From: Eopsaltria australis
Lineage: Eukaryota; Chordata; Aves; Passeriformes; Petroicidae
Length of the DNA stretch: 64,000 nucleotides
Direction of reading: 5' to 3'
Assembly: GCA_034509425.1 (NCBI GenBank)
Contig: JAVTVJ010000072.1
Location: 124,001-188,000 of the forward strand
Notes under the pieces: model-generated
Told to the model about the DNA's origin: nothing
The model's input: the letters and a program-made list of their open reading frames with translations, nothing else
Databases searched by the model: none
Made by a program: the position numbers and the translations under genes
Shown: positions 39,889-52,300 of the stretch, in pieces
How positions within the stretch are numbered: position 1 is the stretch's first letter
Layout of the letters: every line of letters begins with the position of its first letter

Positions 39889-40544
39889 TGTCACGATCCG
39901 CTAACACAAGCGGGAGTCGTGATGGTTCTTTATCCGAATCTCAGAGTGCAAAAGAAAAGAGAGACAAATATTTTTGCTTTAATCAAAATCAAAAGCACCT
40001 ATATTGAGTGCCAACAACATGATTATGCAATAGAGGAGAGAGAGAGATATAGGGTTGAGAGAGAGGGAGAAAAGGAAGGGTTATAGCTACCGCAGCACGA
40101 CGAAGTCCTCTTGTCCGGCTTTGATGGATTCCGTCTCGTCCGTGAGGACATCTCGTAGGGGTCTTTTTTGAGAGTCTCTTTATAGTCTTTTCAAAAGCGA
40201 GGGGCAGGTAACCAAGAGATGAGGCAATCCTTCCAGAGGCGAGGGGCAAATGGCCAGGAGGTGGGGGAGTAAGGCCCATTGTTTTGGGTTGCAGGTGCAG
40301 CTGCACAAAACATATAGTTCCTGCGCAGTCCCTTCTGCCCCAGTAGCCAAGCGGCATGGTCTCACAGGCATGTATCAGCACACCTCTGCAGCACAGCTCT
40401 GCACCTGGCAGGCATCACACCAGGATCTGGCCGGACTTCATTGTGCAAAAGTCCTTTTTCCCCTTTTAGGGTCTTTGGGTATTCAGCCTCTGTTTTTGTA
40501 GATGGTCATGAGGCAAATGAAGGATTTATATTCAGTCTCTTACA
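39889..40544 (-). mobile_element. Solo LTR of an endogenous retrovirus, with target-site duplication
   Basis: Read on the plus strand the element starts TGTCACGATCCG and ends CAGTCTCTTACA, so the minus strand gives a TG..CA LTR. CTCTG at 39884-39888 is repeated exactly at 40545-40549. The flanks plus last LTR bases make an 8-bp match, ACACTCTG. In minus orientation it has a TATAAAGAG box (40176-40184) and an ATTAAA poly(A) signal (39978-39983) about 200 nt downstream, a normal U3-R-U5 order. It is GC- and CpG-richer than the surroundings. No internal retroviral sequence is attached, so it is the product of LTR-LTR recombination. A 5-bp duplication fits ERVL or alpha/beta-like elements; the exact family is not recognised. 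The open frames inside it are not cellular genes. Confidence 0.72.
40176..40184 (-). promoter_or_regulatory. TATA box of the solo LTR
   Basis: Minus-strand TATAAAGAG within the LTR at 39889-40544, placed upstream of its poly(A) signal. It would direct minus-strand transcription if still active. Confidence 0.5.
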
Positions 40545-43016
40545 CTCTGGCATCTCACTTTGTCAATGTAGCATCAGATCCAGGCTAGTGTCTGGGTGTC
40601 ACTCCACCCAACACAAAACTAAACATGGTGTCTTGGCTCTCCCTTTTGGAAGTGAAAATCAGCTTGTCCAGGGCACCCCAGCTGGATTATTTCTGTCATA
40701 ATGAGAGAACTAATCTTGGAAGACTACATGGGTATTTTGATTAAGTTAAGGACCTCACAAAAATATTAGATTATGTGAATAATCTTATTAATAGTTCACC
40801 ATTAAGATAATAAACATATGCCATTCCTGGCACTAGGAATTTTTGCAGTATAATAAAATAGAGCTAGCTCCTGGGTTTGAGCCCAGTGGTAATTGATACC
40901 TGTGATTCATAACTAAATTTTATAGATAATTTCTTTGGTCAGGACAGTGCTCATTCAGCATAACATGTAGACTGTAAGGAGATGAGAAAAAAGTATTCTG
41001 AAAAATGAGTATGACAAAGAACTAGATACAACTTCATTAAACTGTCTCAAAAATTCAACATTTAATTTGTCCTAATATAGAAATAGCATTTAAATTCATT
41101 GCTTCTAAATATTTCATATGCTTCTAATAACCTAATCTACAAATACATACTGTGCAGTGCCACCTTTTTCACCCAAATACATTCACAGAAACATGTGCCT
41201 TTTCTTTTTATTTTCTGCCTTCTAATTTTTTTTGTTCCTTCCTATTTTTATAGCATATGCCGGTACCTTCTTTTCCTGAAGCAAAACTGCTTAGAGCTGT
41301 TCTTGGGAGATTGCTGCAAACTTTCATTTAAGTTAAAACTTTTTTTTTTAAACTGTAGTATATTCATAATTTGTACTCACATTATGTCCTGTGTGTCCAA
41401 GTAGCCTTGTGTTGTGTGGTCTCCACAGAGTATGTTAGAAAAAGAAGGATTTAGCCTCATTTGGATCTGTTCCTAAGATCACCAAAATCATAAGAGAAAG
41501 CTACTAGTGACATCAACTGGCATTGGACCAGTCCCTATGGCAGAAGATTATTTTTTTATTATGTCAGGTTTTTTTTCAGATCAGTAGAATACTCTGATCT
41601 CTACTTCCTCTACTGTTTGGGATTCCAGAACAAGAAAATTATCTAAACATTTGAAGACTTTCTTCTTCTATATTGGTAATGTTTATTGCAGAATTCTTTC
41701 TGGTGTCATTAACTGAGAGACCTCTAGTAATGTTAATTTCAAAGTTCTTGGGCTTTTAAGTGGTCCTTAATGGCTAAATTTGAAAGCGAATGTTTATTGA
41801 TTAGCATTAAATGTGACATTCTGTCAAGATTCACCTGAAAGAACCCATATGAATCTTCTAGTTTTGGAATTTGACAGCCACCTTCATACTGTACTAACGA
41901 GGAAATACATAGTCATTAGGGTGGCAATTGTTTTTAATATTTAAACTTTATTTTGAATAGATTATTCTTGTAATATTATTCCTTCTGACAGAACCCACTG
42001 CTTAGCTGGTTAATTGCTTCCTCACTTTAATTTTTATTGATACAAATTGCTTTAAAAATTCAGACACGATTGGTGACATTAATGCTGTTTAAGTCTGAAT
42101 GTAATGCAGGCACTGAATTATTTAAAAGTTTATGTCTGACTTTCTATTTGCAGATTTGTGTCCTAAGTGGTTTACCAAAATAATGGAAACTAATGAGGAT
42201 TTTTAGAAAATACAGGCAATTTACAGAAAAAAAGTCTACCTTGGAAGAACTTACTATTTGTTATTTAGTTCCTTTCAGCATGCACGTACATATATTATCT
42301 AAAACTGAATGTAGCTGAAATTTTCTGATTTGTGGAAGAGCTTGCTAGATGAAGAACTGTTTCTTGTAGTTATTCAACAATATACATGGCATATATCCAA
42401 TGAAAAATATATTTGATTTATTTAAATAATACTGTAACCTAATGTACCATAACTGTAACATAACTTCTTACTTTTGTAATACTACTTTGCTAGGGTATCA
42501 CTAGTACTTCTAATCTAATTATTTTTTTAAAGATACTCTTCTAATATAAGCATCTAATGTTTGTTTTAACTCCTATTTGAAAGAAAGACAAAGATACAAT
42601 TATTTTCTGGAAAGATAAATGAAGAGTAAAGTGCATGTAGAAAACACTGCATCCTCTGGGGTTTTTTTCTTATTAAGAAAATAAGAACTTGACTGTCTTC
42701 ACAGAAATCTACAGCAGTGAAGGAAAGCTCTACAGTGCCCCTCAGTAGGCCTGACCAGATTCATTGTGATTAAGATTAAAGTCTCTATTCTTGAAAAATT
42801 CCATGGACCTAGATTTATTCTTCAAATATTAATGTTTGTCTCCTCTGGAAATGGACTGGTACTACCTTGCTGATGTAGTTACAGTCTTAAAGCTGTTGTG
42901 TGGGCAATTCCATCTGGAAGTATTTATATTATCTTACCAAATTAGCTCAATTTAAGATATGCTGAATTAAGGGTAAGAACGTTTATAAAGACAGGGAAAT
43001 TTGCACTGTTTATTTA
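40545..43016. other. AT-rich non-coding sequence
   Basis: No gene or repeat family recognised. A 101-codon plus frame at 41099-41404 is rich in Phe, Leu, Ile and Cys, as expected for T-rich DNA, and is not convincing. Confidence 0.55.
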
Positions 43017-43149
43017 GGCTGGAGAGCTGCACAGAGAGAAGCCTAAGGGAGTTCAACAAAAGCAAGTGCAGAGTCCTGTACCTGCTTTTGTTGAATATCA
43101 GCACAGACTGGATACTGATCTACTGAGAGCAATTCTGCAGAGAAGGACC
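43017..43149 (+). mobile_element. CR1 LINE internal fragment
   Basis: The segment GGCTGGAGAGCTGCACAGAGAGAAGCCTAAGGGAGTTCAACAA, then AAGTGCAGAGTCCTGTACCTG, then GAGAGCAATTCTGCAGAGAAGGACC, follows the CR1 ORF2-distal region that in intact copies reads through the same words. It is truncated on both sides, and on the right it ends exactly where the TGATA microsatellite begins. It contains a perfect 13-bp inverted repeat (43052-43064 with 43083-43095). Confidence 0.75.
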
Positions 43150-43151
43150 AT

Positions 43152-43199
43152 TGATATGATATATGATATGATATGATATGATATGATATGATATGATAA
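43152..43199. repeat. (TGATA)n pentanucleotide microsatellite
   Basis: About nine TGATA units with one ATATG irregularity near the start, directly after the CR1 fragment. Confidence 0.95.
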
Positions 43200-46100
43200 T
43201 ATATTATCTGAGCTACAAGAAAACTCCTTTAGATGTGGGTCTGATTTTTGTTTAAAGTGACAGTTAGATCCCAAGGAGTTCTGTGGTCACTCTGGGGACA
43301 AAGAAAACAAGCTGACAGAGAAGCCCCTGCTCCCAAGTGGCAGCAACCATAGCAGACTGTGTGGACCAGAAGACATACACAGTATGGCAGAGAAGCCCCT
43401 TCTTGGACCATGTTGTACAGAGAGAAAAAAGGAAAAACGACACTGCAGCCAAGCCTCTGGAGTTACACGACTCCCTCCTCCTGCAAACAAAAAACAAGCA
43501 GAGACAATGACAAAACAAAACCTGGGAAAAAAAATCCTTTTTTTGTCCAAAAAGCTCCAATGTTGTTGATATTGCCCAGCCAGTTGCAAGTCCAACCCTT
43601 TCTCGGCAAGAATAGCAGGCAGCTGGAACTGAGGCAGCATCTGGAATTCGTGGAGAGAGGGTCTGACTTTTCTAGCATGGCACTAAGGCTGCAGGTAGCA
43701 GCTGGAAAAACTTGTGGAGTGGGTTCCCCCAGCAGGCAGTGAAAGTATTGTGAAATCTGCCACAAAGTAATTTGGGATTGCAAAATGCAGCTGAGTTGCG
43801 ACTCAGAAAATGGACATATCCTCATATTCATTCCCATTCCACCTCTCCTCCATGAATCTCAGGTAAAGCACAAAAGTTCGTTTTCCAGGTTTTTGGGTGT
43901 TTAAGAAACAGGACAGTGATAATCTGGGGCAAGTTGGCATAGAGAAGATATGGAATAGACAATTATTTTTGGGTCACCTAAGACATCATGTTTCTGAGCA
44001 AATATCAAAACAAGTCCAGGATTTTTATTTTCAACTGACAAATATCATGTGGTGACTTATGGATTTTTTTTCTTTTTATGTTGTATATCCTGTAATAGAT
44101 GTATGGTTTTGTATGAGCCTTCACGGTTCCTCCCTCTTCTTTCTGTATTAGTGAAAGTGTACATGGCTGTCTCTGCTTAGTACTGATCTCCAGCAGTGTA
44201 AAATTTGTATTCAGCCTTTGTCTCTTCAAGTTAAACTGAATTCTAGTCACTGGAATGCAGTGGCTTTGGCTTCCAGACAGCAATTGTTTCCAGGCAGGCA
44301 TTTATAACATTGCAATGTAGTTGGTTTACCTTCAGGGTAGAATCAATGTAGGGCAGTTTTAACTCTGTTGTGCTTGTTACTCATTGAATATGGGGATGCA
44401 TTTATTACAGCAGGACTCCTTTAATCTTGAGCATTAGCAATCTGTAGTGCCTCCTACTTTCACTGATTTTATTTTTTGCATTTTACTGGCACACTTAATA
44501 ATATTGTAAGGGACAAAATTATTTGGGACTATCAGACATCTAAAATAGGATAATGCCTTCAGGTCTATCCTTTGTTTTTAGTAATATATTCTCATTTTGT
44601 GGAGGAAACAAAATTATTTTATTAAGATTATTAGAGTTTTAAATCTAGGCTAAACAGTAAAATGAATATGTCCCTACACTCAGCAGCCCCAAGGGTTTGG
44701 CATTTCTTAATTAATTTGTAACAAGGTTTTTCAGTTTTTCCAAGAACTTTATTACGTGAAGCATATTTTCATTAAGCCAGGGAATGATCTTATTTAACTT
44801 TGTATTGAGCAGAAATAGCTTCAGATTTCAGTAGCACTGACAGACCTATCCTCAGATTGAAGGATTCAAAAGGAGATAGGGAACAATGAGGTCAATGGGG
44901 CTTGCCTACTGAGGATACACTTTAGTTATCCTCATAGCTGTGTGACTTAAGAATTTGTGCTTACAGAATACAGAAATATTCCAGAATGGTTTTAAGGATT
45001 TTATCAAGGAAGATTTAGTAAAGGAGCTCAAAAAAGACTTATGTAGGTGATCCTTATCTGCCCACAGGAAGCTCTTTCAGTGCAAGATCAAAGTCACATG
45101 TAGGTGGGAGTTGGTAATGATAATTTTGATGATGGTTTTAGGCCTTGTTTCCCTCCTCTTTCAAATTCTCTTGTTAATCTTAAAGGGATGGAAAAACGAT
45201 TTGCTGTATCAGGTTACCTCAGTGGATTACCTAAGGAAAAAAATATTTTTTGTTAGTTAACATGAGAGTACATGAGAAATATGCAGAAGTATGTGCCTCA
45301 ATCCTGAAAAAAGGACAGAAACAATACCAAAGAACACCATACTGAGACATCATCCAGGTTTTAAACTTAACCAGTTGGTTTGAATACATCAATATAGTTA
45401 GATCACCAGAAGATATATTTGATAAATACTGGCACAAAACTAAAGGCAATTATTATGCCAGAGCAGGAGCAATACATTACCTATTCAAACATTGTAAGTG
45501 AATTAGTTATGGGGGAAAAAAACCCAGGCCCTGCATACTTCTTAAAGTGGATTAAATAAAGGGAGGCATCTATTTATTTGGTCAGGTTTGAGACAAACAC
45601 ACACCTAATTTAAGATGTGTGAAATCTCCTTAGCTTTCTTTTATAGATACATAAGTTATCCCAAAAGGCATCTAAAATAGTTGAAGTAATTTTTTTCAAT
45701 CAACCTGTTCCTGAACCATTATTCTGATCCTGTAAGAAGCTGTAGTTTAATCTTTAGAAAATGTCTTCTATGAAAGATTAAGTTGTATTTTTCTTAGCAT
45801 CGTGCCACAAATGTTGAAAATACGTTGGCGCATGCTATATTTTGCACTTTATTTTACTTGCCAGTATTAATAGGTATATCATCTTGTTGCCCTTCAACTG
45901 AGAAAGGAAACTTATTTTCCAGGTGTCCCTCAGCATTTCATTCATTTGTCTGTTTTTGGTCACAAAAGATTTGTTTCACAGTCTATAGCAATGATAATGT
46001 CAACAGAATTAGGTAAGGTATAGAATTCAATAGTTTAACATTTAGACACTCCTTTTTAGAGGTTAGTATTATCTGTTTGTTAGATTAATGCATATTGGAC

Positions 46101-49100
46101 CTCTTCACAGGGTGTTCCCTGAAGCCTGAATCTCAAAGCAATGTTTTATTTAGGTAACAGCCAAAGTTTCCCAGACTGTGGTCTAACATACCAGCTACAA
46201 ATTACAGAACTGCATCTGATCTTGCTTTTATTGACTATTATAGGGCATTTTGCTTTGGTGTCATTGTGAAAAGCTCTGACTTCCTGGAAATCTTGTTAGT
46301 TTCTATTAAAAAAGGGATGGATTAAAAGTATCTTTATTTAATATGCTTTATTTTCTTTCAATGAACAATACCCTTTAAGTTTTCAGCATGTTACTTAAAT
46401 ATGTCCTTATGATATCTCTCATGCTATGGATCTAGTTAATAACATATTTCCTGCATTGCCTTTTTCTGCAATAAACAAGCTTTAGAATAGTCTAGCAGCT
46501 ACACCTCAGAGTGAAAGATGGTGTGGGAGGGGTCCTAAATCACTTCCTTTGTATGTATAAACCTGACAGATAAGAATTTTTCTCTTCTGTCTAAGGGCAA
46601 CTGGACATTGTCATGCTTATTTATTTATCTACAAAAGAAAACTCATCTAACCCATTCATAATGCCATGTTCATGCTAGAACAACTACGGAAAAAAGAAAA
46701 AGTTCAGAATAACTCCCCAAAGAATCCCTTTAGACTTAATTGTACTTCTATGACTGAAAAAACCAAGAATTTTTTTGACCCATTCATAAAATATTTCACT
46801 GAGCATTCTATTCCAATTTCCTCTGGAAGGAATATTTTTCAAAAGGGCATTTCAGTACTCTCTTCACAAAGGAACATTTAACATTTCCAAAGTACACCTA
46901 TTTACTCTAAGTCCCACTGTAAAATGATCCCATGACATTGTTAGTTTCCTGCTTAACTAGGTGGTAAAAGACTCCAATACCCCTAGCTCTCCTCATTTTC
47001 AATGAAGATCACTCTTTTCACAGATTACTGAGATGGCTACATGAGTTAGTACTTCAACAAAATTAGATAACTTGTATTTCAAGGAATTGCCAAAATCTTT
47101 ATGCGAATTAAAGCAAAGATAAATAGTTCAAAATTGAATTAAGGAAAATAAATCAAACCCAAAAAAGACATCTCTTTTAAGAGGAAGCAGTCATCTATTA
47201 GAAGGAAACAAAATAAAATAACTGCCATAGGTGAGAAACTGGCATTCGTGCGCTATAATACCTAAGGAATTTAAGTAAATGCTTCTTAAAAAAGCCATTG
47301 CATGAAGTACTTGTTTCTTACTGAAGTGTTAAGAGCAATTACACTTCAGGCTGTCTGGATGTAAATTACCATGTAGTGATGACTAAGGTTTTTCTTTCAA
47401 TAGAAAAAACACTACTTTTCAAGATTTAGCAAAAAAGCTTTTCACTGGTTCATGGGCCCCAAGTTCAGTTTTATCTAAGACCTGTGGTGTAACATGAGCT
47501 AATTCCAGAGTGAAAAAATAAAACTTTTTTTTGATCTTTAACTTGTATTGATACTACCAGCAGTGGCATTCTGAACAAGTAGGTTTATGGCATTGCCTTT
47601 AACTCAGCTTAGTTCAGGTCAAATTTGATCTAAGTTTCAAGTTAGAAAATCATATTATTTTAGAAGCTCTCATAAATGTCTATTTCTGTTATGAACAGAT
47701 TGTTTAGTAAGTGTTTATTTCTCCTACTTTTTTCCTGAGTGAGTAAATTAAAAGTCAGGAAGGTGAAAAGAGCATCCATAAGTTGCAGTTGCAAAGATGA
47801 TATACATGACTATTTTGTTCTGTTCTTCAGTGGTCTTACATGCTTGGGAGGAAAGACAGCAAGGCTGTAGGGTTGCAGAATAGAAAATAATAGGGCTGCT
47901 GACTGGATTTTTAGTGTTAAACTTGGCCTTTGCTTCTGTGGTAGAGCAACTGTCTCCATTTGTAGAGATTTATCACTCGGCTGCTTTGTCTCTTGAGATA
48001 CCAGGTAACCCCTGATGCTATTTGCTAAAGGATGCAGCTGGCTCCTAGGGACATCTGCAGGAAATAATGTCTGACTCTAGAGGAAATTTGACTTCACTCA
48101 GGAGGAGAATTCACTGACTGTATATATTAAGGTTTCAGGAAGTGGATTAATTTTTAGTTTAGAAACAAACAACTAAAAGACCTTAGAGGCCCTGGCAATA
48201 CAAGTGATGAAATGAGCATCTAAAATCTGTATTGCTGCCTATGTCTATTTTGAAATCTTTTATGCAGAAAGAATTTTTTTGTGGTTCAGAGGCTCATCTA
48301 CTTGGTGTTTACCACAGAATATTATTTTAAACTTGAATTTTATTGAAGTGAGATGGATGCAAGAGTGCTGCTTTGAGCCCACACTTTTTTCTTTCCTACA
48401 CTGGGCATAGCACTGAAATACATATTCTTACATTACTATACAGAGTGCTCCCTCTGTATCTTACTGGGTACTTCTTCCATAAAACATTACAACTAATGCA
48501 TTATGCTTCTGACTGTTGATTATGGGTGATGTTATGACACGTCCCTTTGGGTTATGCATAGCACACCAATTTATACATGAGTTGGCTTTGTACAGAACAT
48601 CTACATTTCTAGGCAATCTGTCAGTCTGTGAGGGTAAGTGCCATGCTGTGAAGAGAGAGAGTTCATGTTTCAGTTTTTCTTCTGAACTACTCCTAGCTAT
48701 CATGGAGACTATTCAACAGAGCAAGAGATAACAGCTGTAGATACTCTGTGTGAAGGAAATCTGGACTATGATTTGAAGGGGCATGAGCAACCCCAGAACA
48801 AATCTGATTTTGGCCTTTCTGCTTCTTTTGCTCTTCAACCAGTATCTCTTGGTTCTTTTTCCTCTGTTTTTGTTGCTTTTTTGCTCATACTTCGCAGGAA
48901 AAACATATTTCTTGCAGCTGTTTTGTTTTGCTTACTTGGTACCAGGGCAGTAGAAGCTGAGCAGTGAAAACTCTGACTTGCTGGGAGTGTCAGCTGGAGT
49001 GATGTCTGACTGGGCAAAGGGCTGTTCAGTGGGAGCCATACTGTGAGTGCATCTTAGCAGTGACACCAGCATCTTTGTCAAAGAAATGCTTTCTCTCCCT

Positions 49101-49311
49101 TAGAGAAGACTAGATGTGCCAGTCATTCAAGGCAGTGATGAGTGACTGGCGTTGGAAGACAAACTTGTCCAAGATAATCCCAGTCTCTAAAGTCTCTGTC
49201 TACACAGAGGATGTGAAAATGAAGATCAATGTCTTTGTTTGTAAAGACAGTGTCACTTTTCTACCTTGATGCAAGAAGCTTGCTAGGCAATGAGGAAAAA
49301 AAATCTTGGAT
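43200..49311. other. AT-rich non-coding sequence
   Basis: A GC-richer patch at 43300-43760 carries open frames on both strands (up to 127 codons) and a partial direct repeat, GCAGAGAAGCCCCT (near 43314 and 43385), but no recognisable family. Elsewhere nothing is recognised. Confidence 0.5.
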
Positions 49312-49359
49312 TGGATGGATGGATGGATGGATGGATGGATGGATGGATGGATGGATGGA
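49312..49359. repeat. (GGAT)n tetranucleotide microsatellite
   Basis: About twelve tandem GGAT units. The flanking frames with WMDG or IHPS repeats are translations of this array. Confidence 0.95.
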
Positions 49360-52300
49360 GACAGGCAAGGACTGCGGAGGATCTGGGAGGCTTGTAACAG
49401 AGAGTACGGATTTTTACACTTGAGAGACCCAGGGAAGGAGTTCAAGGTTCATATAAAACCACTTCAGTGGCAAATCAGAAATGGGGTGCATATATAGAAA
49501 ATGAGAGAGCAGGTTAAACCAAAGGGAAGGATATGTCATTAGAAAAATGGTGTTGGGAAGGGACAGGGGACAGTGATTTAAAATTGTTTAGTATACTGGA
49601 TATATGATATGCCATATATGTAAATGTGTCATGACTGTATTGGAGTCTGTGTAGGGAAAGGGATGTGGAGGCATCTCTTCTTTCTTCCACATCTCAGTAT
49701 CTACTTTTGTATCCTTAACAACTACATTAGTCTTTCACACCTTTGTAGAGTTTTTGTAAGTATAATGTTTTCTTGTTTGACAGCTCAGATGAAAACAACC
49801 TATAAATCACTTTTACTACCTAAAGCATTCAGAGTAGCTGTGATTTTTTTGAAACATGAGTTCATGCGCTACTCCGGTTGTTTTTTAAGACTATTTCTTT
49901 GTCCAACTGCTGGAAAATATGTTATCTTCTAGTTTGTGTCAAGCAATTTTGACCTTTATGTGACAACATTAACTCTGTGCTCCTTCAGACAGGGTTTTAT
50001 AAGTTGATAACTATGCAGATTTTTAGCTTGATTTCTTTAGAAGGTGAAGAATTGAGAATAACAGTTTAGTACTTAAAATATTGTAAATAGTCCTTCTTTG
50101 TAATAGACATGTGAAACAGTCTTTATTTAGGCCATGTTGTTACAGCTAATTTGGAGTAAATATTGCAAATATTTTATTTGGTCTCAGCAGACCAAAAGCA
50201 AATTGCAAAGAGAATAAAACTTTATTGCTTTATTTTGAGAAACACTTAAAGCCCCAAAATAAAAGATGGGAGGAATACAGACCTCATAATTTTTTGTGTA
50301 CTTAATGATACTTTATCTTATAGGCAAAATAATGATCTGTTGATATCTTTTAAGGTTTACATTTGGAGCAAGAGGGTTTTGTGTCTCTAAAGAGAGAAAG
50401 TATTGTGGAACAAAAGGAGGTAAAAATGCTCTATGTATATTTTCAGACTTCCATGTCTATGAGCTGATTTTTTGCTGGCATGAAGGTCACTGACAGTGAG
50501 AGACAGAGGTAACAGACAACAGAGTTGAGTAGGATGTACAACCATTTAAACATCCAAAGAGCAGGGAGAGGAAAAGAAGGAGGAGGAATGAAACACTAAC
50601 TGAAAAGCTAAAGTTGTTTTCTTTGTTCATCCATTATCTTGCAGTTTTACTTTTAGATGAGAGGAGCACTAGGGATAAGAGGGGGATAGAGAAAAAGCAG
50701 GAAATAGAGGAGGAAAATTGATGTGGTGCTCTGCATCAGGAATACAGGGTAGTTTCCTGGGCCGTGTCTTAGGAAATGAAAGGATGTCAGAGGAGGTATC
50801 ACCCCAAAAGTGAGGGAGACTGAGTTCTATGGGTGCTAAGCTCTTTTAATAGCAGAGGCTCAAGTACTAGTGAGAGGGTGGGACTAAGTATTCAAATTGC
50901 ATGATATAATATAATATGGTGCAGGTTTCTGTCTGGAGCAATTCTAGTTAAACAGGTGTTGCATGAGGTCTATAAATCTGTGGTTTCCACTGATTTTCTG
51001 CTTACTAAAATGCATTTCTTTTATTTTGAATGAGTGACAAAGGTTTCTGGGCCGAGCACTGCAGTTCTCAGCACCAGCCAAATTTCTAAATAATAAATAT
51101 TGATGATAGTTGGAAAAGATTTGTTTGGTGAACTATGTTTCTGGAATAAAAAAAGGAATATTAAGTAAGGTGTTCAAGTGCCTGGGGGTTGTTTTGTTGA
51201 GTTTACTTTTTTCCCCTCCTGTAACATGCCTAAAAGATGCAACAACTTGTGGATATAAAAAGACCGATTTGAATGAGGGACTTCTCATGTGATTCTCTCA
51301 GCATATAGTCTCTTGCCTTACCATGAATTCTCATGTACATTGCAATAGAAAAATTTAATGTATTTCCAGCAGTTTGAAAGAGAAAATAAATTTTGGAGTG
51401 AAGCTACCACTGTACATACCAAGGCTGCTAGTTTTTGTGGTATTGAAACTGAGTTTTCAATGTCATTGCTCATACCATGAAGTGCTATTGACATCAGCAT
51501 ATTTAACCCAGCTCACATTAGGCAGCTTCACAGATGGATAGGTACAAATAACAACTGCAACTCATTTATTGTTACCCTTCCTACCTGCGTTCTTTAAAAC
51601 ACTGTTCTGCACTGTTAAAGACTACAAAGTAGAAATTTTCAGCTGATACAATAGATAACCAATTAATTATTACATAATAGGAACTTGTGAGATACTGGTA
51701 AATTATTAATATGCTAGCCACCCTCCACTAAGTCCCCTGATGAGTTGGGTTAGCCTGGCAGTCATCAGTCGGAGGGGAAGATTGCTCACATTGATCCCAT
51801 CCTATGATTGGTTCCATAGGCTGAACAGCACTGCTGATGCTGTGCAGTTTTCCAATTACCTGCTTCTTTCCTTAGCATTTTGTACATTTGTATTAGTTTT
51901 ACCTTTGGAATGCTTGAGCTACTGACCACCTATATATTAGCACTGTTTCTTCTGTCTTTAATTTTGCTTTTCTTACATGATGGGACTCTACTGTATTTGT
52001 TTTCTCACCACACTTGCGTGCATCTTAAAAGACTTTCACCCAAGTCGTAACACAGGTTATGCTGTTGTGCAACACTGAAAACCAGGAAATAAACTCTCCA
52101 ACCAATTTGTTAGGTTAGAAATCAGATATATTGTTTTATCTAATTTGTATCTGCAGTTGAATAGCATGTTAGAAGTTCGTCCTTCTAGAGGTGAGACTCT
52201 TTTGCTCTGAAGGGTATCTATGCATAGTAGAATGAAATTATATGAACAGAAATTTTGCCTGGCAAAGATCCTTACTTATACCTAGCCTTGTTCACCTCAT

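Noticed and set aside
39989..40701. Frames up to 130 codons on both strands
   Set aside because: Lie largely within the solo LTR; no cellular or gag/pol domain is visible.
49200..49497. Frames with WMDG or IHPS repeats
   Set aside because: Translations of the GGAT microsatellite.
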